Of a stretch of 50,766 nucleotides of DNA, positions 1-7,258 are shown in pieces. The DNA is from Oscillospiraceae bacterium (lineage in GTDB: Bacteria; Bacillota; Clostridia; Oscillospirales; Oscillospiraceae), in NCBI GenBank assembly GCA_017622295.1, contig JAGARK010000015.1:1-50766 (forward strand). Reading direction: 5' to 3'. Position numbers and translations under genes: made by a program. Position 1 is the first letter of the stretch, and every line of letters starts with the position of its first letter. The notes under the pieces were generated by a model. The model was not told the DNA's origin. It made no database searches and worked only from the letters and a program-made list of their open reading frames with translations.

Positions 1-1494
1 AAACCGGGCAGGCTCGGTCCAGGTGCCGGTCTGGTGGATGTTGGCAAGATTGAACAGACACAGATCCGCATCCATGCCGGCAGCAATATGGCCCTTGGTG
101 TTCAGACTGAACCGCTCTGCAGGCAGGCCGGTGATCTTGCGCACCGCTTCCTCAATGCTCAGCAGCTGCCGTTCCCGGACATAGTGCTCCAGCAGTCTCG
201 GGATATTGCCATAAACTCTGGGATGCATCAGGCCGTTCTCGGGATAGGTGGCATCGGAGATAACGCTGGAGTAAGGCTCCTTCAGGATCCGGTCAATGTC
301 GCTGTCGCTGGTGATCCGGTCGATCATTGCAGGTGTGCAGTGTTCCGAAGCCAGCAGGTCAAAGAGCGCATCATAGGGATCCTTACCCTGCATGGAGGCA
401 ATCTCGATGATATTCTTACCCTCAAAGACTTTGTTTTCAGGCAATCTCAGCGATGTAGCCTGGATGTTCTCAAAACCGACCAGCAGGGAGATGTTCTCAA
501 AATCGGTTCCGGTTTTCATGCGCTCTTTCATGATCTCCCTCCGGGCAGGATCCAGCAGTGCTTCAGTCAGCGCATCCATGCCGCCTGCCTGGAATTCAGG
601 AGGCAGCACATGGATCAGCTGGGTGGAACCGGCAGGATAAGGATAAACATCACAGGTGATATCCACGCCCTCTGCCCGGGCAGCACGCAGCAGCTCGATC
701 ATTTTCGGCACACAGCGGTCCCAGTTGCGGGTGCCGATGGCCTTCAGATGGCTGATCTGCATGGGTGTATTCAGCGCCTTTGCGACCTTGATCATTTCCT
801 CCAGTGCCTCCACCACCTCGTCGCCTTCCTGGCGCATATGGACGGTGATGACCGTTCCGGAATCACGCAGCGGCTCCAGCGACCGGATCATCCCCTCGGT
901 ATCGTAGAAGCACTCCGGCGCATAACCCAGACCCAGGCTGACACCCAGGGCGCCTTCCGCCAGGCCCTGCTCCAGCAGCCTGTAGATAAACCGGTACTCC
1001 TCCTGAGTCAGCGCAACGTCCTTGAAGCCGGCAGCGCAGCCCCGGAGGGTGCCCATTCCCACCAGGATCCCCGAATGGATCCGCTGGGGAACTTTCGACA
1101 GCTGCTCTTTATACTCCGCCACGGTGGAAAAATCGCAGCCTGCCGGCATATCACCCACAACGGGTGCCAGATAATCCAGGATCTCCTGCCGATGGGGGCC
1201 CTGTACCGGGGTCATGGACAGGCCGCAGTTGCCGTTGATCACCAGCGTCAGACCCTGGGCCAGCTCTGCCTTGCCGTAGCCTTCCCGGAACGCGGCGGCT
1301 TCGCCATGGCGGTGGACATCGATAAAGCCGGGGGTCAGGAATCTGCCCCGTGCATCGATCACGCGGATAGCATCCCGGCCTGACAGATCGCCCACAGCCT
1401 CAATCTTACCGCTGCAGATGCCCACATCACCGTCAAAAGGCGCCTTTCCGGTGCCGTCAACGATCCTGGCATTGCGGATCAGATAATCATACAT
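1..1494 (-). CDS. N-acyl-D-amino-acid deacylase / D-aminoacylase-type amidohydrolase (3' end cut by window)
   Basis: About 498 codons are visible and the frame is still open at the window edge. The start at 1494 reads MYDYLIRNARIVDGTG and follows a GAGGAGG site with good spacing. The amidohydrolase metal motif is VHRH (His61, His63) after a TPGFID strand. Further on come QISHLKAIG and DVYPYPAGST, typical of the D-aminoacylase (N-acyl-D-amino-acid deacylase) branch, which hydrolyses N-acylated D-amino acids or related amides in the cytoplasm. The family is about 480-530 residues, so only a short C-terminal part is missing. The exact substrate cannot be read from sequence. It could instead be a dihydroorotase- or hydantoinase-like enzyme of the same superfamily. 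It is on the same strand as, and downstream of, a YheO/DauR-type regulator but has its own promoter. Confidence 0.8.
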   Translation of the reverse strand, partial: MYDYLIRNARIVDGTGKAPFDGDVGICSGKIEAVGDLSGRDAIRVIDARGRFLTPGFIDVHRHGEAAAFREGYGKAELAQGLTLVINGNCGLSMTPVQGPHRQEILDYLAPVVGDMPAGCDFSTVAEYKEQLSKVPQRIHSGILVGMGTLRGCAAGFKDVALTQEEYRFIYRLLEQGLAEGALGVSLGLGYAPECFYDTEGMIRSLEPLRDSGTVITVHMRQEGDEVVEALEEMIKVAKALNTPMQISHLKAIGTRNWDRCVPKMIELLRAARAEGVDITCDVYPYPAGSTQLIHVLPPEFQAGGMDALTEALLDPARREIMKERMKTGTDFENISLLVGFENIQATSLRLPENKVFEGKNIIEIASMQGKDPYDALFDLLASEHCTPAMIDRITSDSDIDRILKEPYSSVISDATYPENGLMHPRVYGNIPRLLEHYVRERQLLSIEEAVRKITGLPAERFSLNTKGHIAAGMDADLCLFNLANIHQTGTWTEPARF

Positions 1495-1526
1495 AACCGA
1501 TTCCTCCTCATATGATCTTTGATTTT

Positions 1527-1555
1527 ATTGTAGCACCCCGAAGCGCGGTTTGCAA
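1527..1555 (-). promoter_or_regulatory. Sigma-A-type promoter for the amidohydrolase
   Basis: On the - strand TTGCAA (1550-1555) and TACAAT (1527-1532) are separated by 17 bp. The start codon at 1494 lies about 30 nt downstream. Confidence 0.6.
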
Positions 1556-1738
1556 TCGCCGCCTTTTTCTGTATCTTTTTCTTTTGGATCCAGAATCTGG
1601 AAACGCGCCCGTCCTACCCCGGTGTTTTGTGAATATTTCGGGTCACAAATCGTTGTTTTGCCAAATGCAGCATGTTTTTTCTGGGCATTATGCCCAATTT
1701 GGACTTCCCATTATCGGCAGTCTGCCAGCAATTTTTCC

Positions 1739-1767
1739 TTGAATTTTGTTGCTTCTGATGGTATACT
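1739..1767 (+). promoter_or_regulatory. Orphan sigma-A-like promoter
   Basis: TTGAAT (1739-1744), 17-bp spacer, TATACT (1762-1767). No open reading frame with a ribosome binding site follows on this strand. A transcript would start near 1774 and run into hairpins at 1789-1805 and 1849-1878. It may be a small RNA or antisense promoter, or chance in an AT-rich stretch. Confidence 0.35.
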
Positions 1768-1840
1768 TTTTGTAGGCCTACCCTTATAGGCGCAGTTCTT
1801 GCGCCCTTTTGGCGGCCTTACCGGGTGAATTATTTCTGCA

Positions 1841-1878
1841 AAACAAAACAGCAGTCCAATGATTTCACCGGACTGCTG
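1841..1878 (-). terminator. Intrinsic terminator of the YheO-type regulator
   Basis: A perfect 9-bp stem, CAGCAGTCC (1849-1857) with GGACTGCTG (1870-1878), is followed on the - strand by TTTTGTTTTG. It lies about 20 nt after the regulator's stop codon. Confidence 0.8.
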
Positions 1879-1898
1879 TAAATCGATATTTCGTTGCG

Positions 1899-2546
1899 TT
1901 ACTTGTCTTTTTCGCCTTTGGCCTCGTCGATGTAGCTGTAGAGGGTATACTTGGAAATGCCGAAGTAATTGCACACACGCTGGCCGGCCTTGGTAATCAG
2001 GAACGCGCCGCTCTCATTCAGGAAGCGGATGGCCTTGACCTTATCTTCCTTGTTCATCAGCGCCACAGGCTTGCCCACGATCTTGGAAGACTGCTTGATC
2101 AACTCCTCCAGCAGATCATTGACGTTGTGGGTAATGGTCTGAGGCTCCTGGGAAGGCTCCTCGGGCGCGGTAAAGATATGCAGCGTGTCTTCCATAGCCT
2201 TCATCATGGTGATGTCGTAGTTGATGGCGAAGATGCCCACGGGCTTGCCTTCATCATCGCGCAGGAACACGGTGCTGGACTTCAGGATCTTGCCGTCCTC
2301 GGTTCTGGTTAAGTAAGCCAGCCGGTCTTCCAGCAGAGCGGGATCAGCCTTCAGCGCTTCCCAGACCACATGGGAAGGACCGTCGCCCACCCGGCGGCCG
2401 GAAATATGGCCGTTCTCGATGGCCACGATGGAATGTTCCGCCTCGGCGGCACACAGATCATGGACAACCACTTCGCAGTTCGGTCCGAACTGACGGGCGA
2501 TGCCCCTGGCGAGCTTGATACAGAAGTCGATTTCATATGCTTTCAT
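1899..2546 (-). CDS. YheO/DauR-family transcriptional regulator (PAS-like domain plus helix-turn-helix)
   Basis: This 215-residue protein has the YheO-like PAS domain in its N-terminal part (HSIVAIENGHISGRRVGD; then LKSSTVFLRDDEGKPVGIFAINYD at about residues 88-112). A C-terminal DauR-type helix-turn-helix follows (MNKEDKVKAIRFLNESGAF...YFGISKYTLYSYI). Members such as DauR sense small molecules and control catabolic genes, including D-arginine use. The gene is divergent from ssnA, so by position it is the best candidate regulator of the purine cluster. An alternative target is the downstream D-aminoacylase-type gene. The family call is firm; target and ligand are inference. A 13-bp palindrome overlapping its own promoter suggests autoregulation. 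Confidence 0.85.
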   Translation of the reverse strand: MKAYEIDFCIKLARGIARQFGPNCEVVVHDLCAAEAEHSIVAIENGHISGRRVGDGPSHVVWEALKADPALLEDRLAYLTRTEDGKILKSSTVFLRDDEGKPVGIFAINYDITMMKAMEDTLHIFTAPEEPSQEPQTITHNVNDLLEELIKQSSKIVGKPVALMNKEDKVKAIRFLNESGAFLITKAGQRVCNYFGISKYTLYSYIDEAKGEKDK

Positions 2547-2583
2547 ATTTAATATGGACCCCTTTCTGATTTTCTATGCACCC

Positions 2584-2611
2584 ATTATATCAGGTTAATT
2601 GAAAATTTCAA
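2584..2611 (-). promoter_or_regulatory. Promoter of the YheO-type regulator with overlapping palindrome
   Basis: On the - strand TTGAAA (2606-2611), a 16-bp spacer and TATAAT (2584-2589). The -35 box is one arm of the perfect palindrome TTGAAA-A-TTTCAA at 2599-2611, a plausible operator in the 200-bp divergent region shared with ssnA. I could not identify a convincing ssnA promoter on the + strand. Confidence 0.6.
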
Positions 2612-2747
2612 CGACCCAGACGTAAAATCAGTCAGGAAAACAAAAAATTTGTCAAAGTTGCAGGCTGAAACGCAGTGCTTTGCGCACGGGCCCGGCTTTA
2701 AATAAAAAGAAAAAAATTTTTATATTCATCCAAAGGAGGCAATCAAC

Positions 2748-4091
2748 ATGCTGTTAGTAGGTAACGGTAGACTCATTACCCGCGACCCTGCAAACCCCTA
2801 CCTGGTGGACGGCGCTGTCGTCATTGACGGCGAGCTCATCAAGGAGGTCGGCACCCTGGCCGAAATGAAGGCCAAGTACCCCGAAGCTGAGTTTGTGGAT
2901 GCTCAGGGCGGCGTCATCATGCCCGGTCTGATCAACGCACATACCCACATTTACTCCGGTCTGGCCCGCGGCCTGTCCATCGCCGGTAAGAACTCCAGAA
3001 ACTTCATCGAAGTCCTGGAGGACACCTGGTGGAACATTGACCGTCATCTGACCATGGATGGCACCAAGGCCTGCGCCTATGCCACCGTTCTGGACTCCAT
3101 CCGCAACGGTGTCACCACCATCGTTGACCACCACGCATCCTTCTGCGAGATCCCCGGCACCCTGTTCGCCATCAAGGACGTCTGCCAGGAAATCGGCATC
3201 CGTGCCAACCTGTGCTACGAAGTCTCCGAGCGCGACGGTGCTGTCAAGACTGAGGAAGCCATCCGCGAGAACGCTGAGTTCGCACGCTGGGCTGCCGCTC
3301 AGAACGACGACATGATCTCCGCAATGTTCGGCGGTCACGCACTGTTCACCATCTCCAACAAGACCTTCGAAAAGATGGTCGCTGAGAACAACGGTCTGAC
3401 CGGCTTCCACATCCATGTGGCTGAGGGTCTGAACGACGTTTACGACTCCCTGAACCATCATATGTGCTACCCCATCGAACGTCTGGAGCGCATCGGCGGC
3501 ATCCTGGGTCCCAAGACCATGCTGGGCCACTGCATCCACCTGACCGACTCCGAGCTGGACACCATCGCTGCCACCGGCACCATGTGCGTCAACAACCCCG
3601 AGTCCAACATGGGTAACGCTGTTGGCTGCTCCCCCGTTCTGAAGATGTTCGAGAAGGGCATCCACGTCTGCATGGGTACCGACGCTTACACCCACGACAT
3701 GCTCGAATCCCTGAAGGTCTTCCTGGTCATCCAGCGCCACAACGCCCAGAAGCCCAACGTGGCATGGGGCGAAGGCACCACCATGCTGTTCCAGAACAAC
3801 GCCAAGATGATGTCCAAGTACTGCAAGAAGCCTCTGGGCATCCTGGCTCCCGGCGCAGCAGCCGACGTCATCGTCATGGACTACAAGCCCTTCACTCCCT
3901 TCTCCGACGAGAACATCGACGGCCACATGATCTACGGCTTCATGGGCAGAAGCAACCGCACCACCATCATCAACGGCAAGGTCATCTACAAGGACCGCGA
4001 GTTCGTCAATATCGACGAGGACGCCATCAACGCTTGGACCATGGAGCAGGCTAAGAAGCTGTGGGGCCAGCTGAACAACCGCGTCTACTAA
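2748..4091 (+). CDS. ssnA: SsnA-type aminohydrolase
   Basis: A 447-residue amidohydrolase-superfamily protein closely resembling E. coli SsnA and the chlorohydrolase/aminohydrolase group. The metal motif is NAHTH (His65, His67). Further metal and catalytic motifs follow: FHIHVAEG near residue 225, LGHCIHL near 262 and MGTDAYTHDM near 312. The start has a textbook AAAGGAGG site. It is the first gene of the cluster ssnA-ygfK-xdh-ferredoxin. In E. coli and gut anaerobes ssnA is one of the genes tied to anaerobic purine/urate use, probably deaminating or hydrolysing a ring-derived intermediate, but the exact reaction is not settled. Codons are strongly biased (CTG, AAG, CCC), suggesting high expression. 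Confidence 0.9.
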   Translation: MLLVGNGRLITRDPANPYLVDGAVVIDGELIKEVGTLAEMKAKYPEAEFVDAQGGVIMPGLINAHTHIYSGLARGLSIAGKNSRNFIEVLEDTWWNIDRHLTMDGTKACAYATVLDSIRNGVTTIVDHHASFCEIPGTLFAIKDVCQEIGIRANLCYEVSERDGAVKTEEAIRENAEFARWAAAQNDDMISAMFGGHALFTISNKTFEKMVAENNGLTGFHIHVAEGLNDVYDSLNHHMCYPIERLERIGGILGPKTMLGHCIHLTDSELDTIAATGTMCVNNPESNMGNAVGCSPVLKMFEKGIHVCMGTDAYTHDMLESLKVFLVIQRHNAQKPNVAWGEGTTMLFQNNAKMMSKYCKKPLGILAPGAAADVIVMDYKPFTPFSDENIDGHMIYGFMGRSNRTTIINGKVIYKDREFVNIDEDAINAWTMEQAKKLWGQLNNRVY

Positions 4092-4128
4092 TCACAGTCA
4101 CCCTGTACAATATTTTGTAAGTCTTTTT

Positions 4129-4167
4129 GGCAGACTGCACCCTGATTGGGTTTTGGGTGCAGCTGCC
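4129..4167 (+). other. Strong intercistronic hairpin between ssnA and ygfK
   Basis: CTGCACCC (4135-4142) pairs with GGGTGCAG (4155-4162), extended by GGCAG (4129-4133) with CTGCC (4163-4167) and one bulged A. No U-tract follows, so it looks like an RNA processing or stability element rather than a terminator. Confidence 0.6.
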
Positions 4168-4197
4168 GAAATCACATAAACATTGGAGGAAACAAAT

Positions 4198-7191
4198 ATG
4201 GCAGATATTATGCGTCCCATTCCCTTTGGTCAGCTGATGACCTGGATCCTGAAGGAGAACGAGGAAAAGGGTTCCATCTTCGGCGTCGCAAAGCAGGTCC
4301 ACCACACCACCGGTAAGGCTCTGCCCATCTTCGACGAGAAGATCGAGACTCCCTACGGCCCCGCAGCCGGCCCCAACTCCCAGCTGGCTCAGAACATCAT
4401 CGCTGCTTACGCAGCAGGCTCCCGCTTTTTCGAGCTGAAGACCGTTCAGCAGATGGACGGCGAAGAGCTGAGCGAATGCGTCAACAAGCCCTGCATCACC
4501 GCAGGCGACGAGTGCTACAACTGCGAATGGTCCACCGAGCTGTACGTCCCCGAAGCATACGTCGAATACGTCAAGGCATGGTGGGCATGTAAGCTGATGG
4601 CCAAGGAACTGGGCATGGGCGATCCCGATGGCTTTGTCTTCAACATGTCCGTTGGCTACAACCTGGCTGACATCAAGAAGAACAAGACCAACTCCTACAT
4701 CGATCAGATGATGGACGCTTCCCGCACCGAGATCTGGAACTCTTGTAAGAACTGGACTCTGAATAACCTGGATATGTTCAAGAACGTCGATGCCGACTAC
4801 GTCAACAACATCTCCGCTCGCATCTCCAACTCCATCACCGAGTCCACCCTGCATGGCTGCCCCCCCAGCGAGATCGAAGCCATCGCCCGCTACCTGATCA
4901 CCGAGAAGCACCTGAACACCTACATCAAGTGCAACCCCACCCTGCTGGGCTACGAGTACGCCCGTGCCCGCATGGACTCCCTGGGCTTTGACTACGTTGC
5001 ATTCACTGACTCTCACTTCCTGACTGACCTGCAGTGGTGCGATGCAGTTCCCATGTTCGAGCGTCTGATCGCCCTGTGCGAGCAGGAAGGCGTCGAGTTC
5101 GGTCTGAAGCTGACCAACACCTTCCCCGTCGACGTCGAGGCTGGCGAGCTGCCCAGCAATGAGATGTACATGTCCGGTCGTTCCCTGTACCCCCTGTCCA
5201 TCTCCCTGGCCCGCCGCATCACCGACCAGTTTAACGGCAAGCTGCGCATCTCCTACTCCGGCGGTGCTGAAGCCCGTAACATCAAGGCCCTGTTCGATGC
5301 AGGCATCTGGCCCATCACCATGGCTACCACCATCCTGAAGCCCGGCGGATATGAGCGTATGACTCAGATCTACAATGAGCTGGGCGACTGCGGCGACCAG
5401 CGCTGGAACGGCCTGAACGTGGAAGCTGTCCGCGCTCTGGACGACGGTGTTGCCACCGACGCTCTGTACCAGAAGCCCATCAAGCCCCTGCCCGTCCGTC
5501 ACATCGGCAAGCAGGTCCCCCTGGTTGACTGCTTCAATGCTCCCTGCCGCAACGGCTGCCCCATTGAGCAGGACATCCCCGCTTACCTGACTGCTGTCGG
5601 CGAAGGCCGCATGGCTGATGCTCTGAACATCATCCTGGAGCGCAACGCTCTGCCCTTCATCACCGGTACCATCTGCCCCCACCACTGCGGCGACAAGTGC
5701 ATGCGTAACTACTACGACGAGCACGTTCACATCCGCGAGGCTAAGCTGACTGCTGCTACCGGCGCTTACGAAGATGTCATCGCTTCCCTGAAGCCCGCTG
5801 CTCCCGTGGCCGGCAAGAAGGTCGCTGTCATCGGCGGTGGCCCCGCTGGTCTGGCTGCTGCTTCCTTCCTGTCCCGCGCAGGCGTCGACGTCACTGTCTA
5901 CGAGCGCACCGACAAGCTGGGCGGCATCGTCCGTCACGTGATCCCCGAGTTCCGTATCTCCACCGCTTCCATTGACAAGGACGTGGCTCTGTGCAAGGCA
6001 TACGGCGCCAAGTTCGAGCTGAACACCGAAGTCAACTCCGTTGCTGACCTGCTGGCTGCCGGCTACACCGACGTCATCGTCGCTGTGGGCGCATGGAAGT
6101 CCGGTGCATCCGGTGTTGAGTACGGCGAGACTCTGAACGTCATCAAGTTCCTGTACGCTGCAAAGAACGCTCCCGAGACCCTGAACCTGGGCAACGACGT
6201 CGTCGTCATCGGCGGCGGCAACACCGCTATGGACGCAGCCCGCGTTGCAAAGCGTCTGGGCGCTCAGAATGTCCGCCTGATCTACCGTCGTACCAAGCGC
6301 TACATGCCCGCCGACGAGGAAGAACTGGCTGAGGCTCTGGAAGACGGTGTCGAGTTCATGGAACTGCTGGCTCCCATCGGTGTCAAGGACGGCGTCCTGA
6401 CCTGCGATGTCATGCAGCTGACCGCTCCCGACGCTTCCGGCCGTCGTGGTGTTGAAGCCACCGGCGAGAAGGTCGAGGTTCCCGCTTCCATCGTCATCAC
6501 CGCCATCGGTGAGAAGGTCGAGACCGGCCTGTACGAGGGCATCGGTGTTGAGCTGACCAAGAAGGGCACTCCCGTTGTCGATGACAACATGCAGACCTCC
6601 GTCGCTCATGTCTACGCTGTCGGTGACGGCCGCCGTGGTCCCGCTACCATCGTGGAAGGCATCGCTGATGCTGCCAAGGCTACCACCGCAATCTGCGGCT
6701 ACGACTTCGGCAAGTACACCGACGCCAACATCGAGGACGACTACCAGAAGGTCCTGGATAAGAAGGGCTCCCTGTGCGCCGACTGCTCCAGCTGCTCCGA
6801 CTCCCGCTGCCTGGGCTGCGCAACCGTCTGTGAGACCTGCGCTTCCGTCTGCCCCAACCGTGCAAACGTGGCCATCGCCGTTCCCGGCATGCGTCAGCGC
6901 CAGATCGTCCACGTGGACGGCATGTGCAACGAGTGCGGCAACTGCCTGATCTTCTGTCCCTACGATTCCCGTCCCTACAAGGACAAGTGGACTCTGTTCT
7001 GGACCGAGTGGGACTTCGAGAACTCCACCAACGCCGGCTGGCTTGAGCTGGGCGATGGCAAGGTCAAGGTCCGCCTGGGCGACTCCGTCAACGAGTACGT
7101 CGTTGCCGATGCAAACTGCGGCCTGTACGAGCCCCTGCGTCAGATCATCCTGGCTGTTGAGAACGACTACAGCTGGCTGCTGAGCAAGTAA
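4198..7191 (+). CDS. ygfK: YgfK-type multidomain flavin/iron-sulfur oxidoreductase (putative selenate reductase subunit by old name)
   Basis: 997 residues, near the E. coli YgfK length. The ATG at 4198 is chosen because a GGAGGAA site sits 7 nt before it; an in-frame TTG at 4183 would place the site inside the coding region. Domains in order: a dihydroorotate/dihydropyrimidine dehydrogenase-like barrel (about 1-430); a cysteine motif CFNAPCRNGCP (near 445) as in the iron-sulfur region of glutamate synthase and dihydropyrimidine dehydrogenase; two nucleotide-binding folds (GGGPAG near 546, GGGNTAMD near 672); and a C-terminal cysteine-rich ferredoxin region (about 860-925). This resembles dihydropyrimidine dehydrogenase, so reduction of a purine ring or intermediate with NAD(P)H or ferredoxin is plausible. 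The selenate reductase name has no support here. It sits between ssnA and the selenium-type xanthine dehydrogenase. Confidence 0.9.
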   Translation: MADIMRPIPFGQLMTWILKENEEKGSIFGVAKQVHHTTGKALPIFDEKIETPYGPAAGPNSQLAQNIIAAYAAGSRFFELKTVQQMDGEELSECVNKPCITAGDECYNCEWSTELYVPEAYVEYVKAWWACKLMAKELGMGDPDGFVFNMSVGYNLADIKKNKTNSYIDQMMDASRTEIWNSCKNWTLNNLDMFKNVDADYVNNISARISNSITESTLHGCPPSEIEAIARYLITEKHLNTYIKCNPTLLGYEYARARMDSLGFDYVAFTDSHFLTDLQWCDAVPMFERLIALCEQEGVEFGLKLTNTFPVDVEAGELPSNEMYMSGRSLYPLSISLARRITDQFNGKLRISYSGGAEARNIKALFDAGIWPITMATTILKPGGYERMTQIYNELGDCGDQRWNGLNVEAVRALDDGVATDALYQKPIKPLPVRHIGKQVPLVDCFNAPCRNGCPIEQDIPAYLTAVGEGRMADALNIILERNALPFITGTICPHHCGDKCMRNYYDEHVHIREAKLTAATGAYEDVIASLKPAAPVAGKKVAVIGGGPAGLAAASFLSRAGVDVTVYERTDKLGGIVRHVIPEFRISTASIDKDVALCKAYGAKFELNTEVNSVADLLAAGYTDVIVAVGAWKSGASGVEYGETLNVIKFLYAAKNAPETLNLGNDVVVIGGGNTAMDAARVAKRLGAQNVRLIYRRTKRYMPADEEELAEALEDGVEFMELLAPIGVKDGVLTCDVMQLTAPDASGRRGVEATGEKVEVPASIVITAIGEKVETGLYEGIGVELTKKGTPVVDDNMQTSVAHVYAVGDGRRGPATIVEGIADAAKATTAICGYDFGKYTDANIEDDYQKVLDKKGSLCADCSSCSDSRCLGCATVCETCASVCPNRANVAIAVPGMRQRQIVHVDGMCNECGNCLIFCPYDSRPYKDKWTLFWTEWDFENSTNAGWLELGDGKVKVRLGDSVNEYVVADANCGLYEPLRQIILAVENDYSWLLSK

Positions 7192-7202
7192 TTACCCATC
7201 CC

Positions 7203-7226
7203 GGGAGGGGGAGCATTCCCCCTCCC
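7203..7226 (+). other. GC-rich intercistronic hairpin between ygfK and xdh
   Basis: A perfect 10-bp stem, GGGAGGGGGA (7203-7212) with TCCCCCTCCC (7217-7226), and a 4-nt loop. A T-run occurs about 8 nt later (7237-7241), so it might act as a leaky terminator or as a 3'-end protector of the ssnA-ygfK message. Confidence 0.6.
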
Positions 7227-7258
7227 CATCCAAACTTTTTTCAAGAAAGGATTCCGCT

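Larger units (their letters stand above)
1495..1898. other. 404-bp intergenic region between amidohydrolase and regulator
   Basis: No convincing gene is seen. It holds the amidohydrolase promoter (- strand), a good-looking + strand promoter with no gene behind it (1739-1767), short hairpins (GGGCAT/ATGCCC at 1683-1695; GGCGCA/TGCGCC at 1789-1805) and the regulator's terminator (1841-1878). The two short + strand open frames here (from 1512 and 1550) overlap each other, lack ribosome binding sites and resemble nothing I know. Confidence 0.5.

Noticed and set aside
34-1383. A 449-codon open frame on the + strand
   Set aside because: Antisense to the amidohydrolase, which has a ribosome binding site, promoter and metal motifs; the + product is His/Gln-rich with no family likeness.
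2670-2700. A fourth copy of the dispersed repeat upstream of ssnA
   Set aside because: Only the short GTGC-TTT-GCGCAC-like loop is similar; the flanking conserved segments are missing.
4051-6912. A 953-codon open frame on the - strand
   Set aside because: It is fully antisense to ygfK, its product is low-complexity (Gly, Asp, Val, Leu) and it has no ribosome binding site. It arises from the strong codon bias of the real gene.
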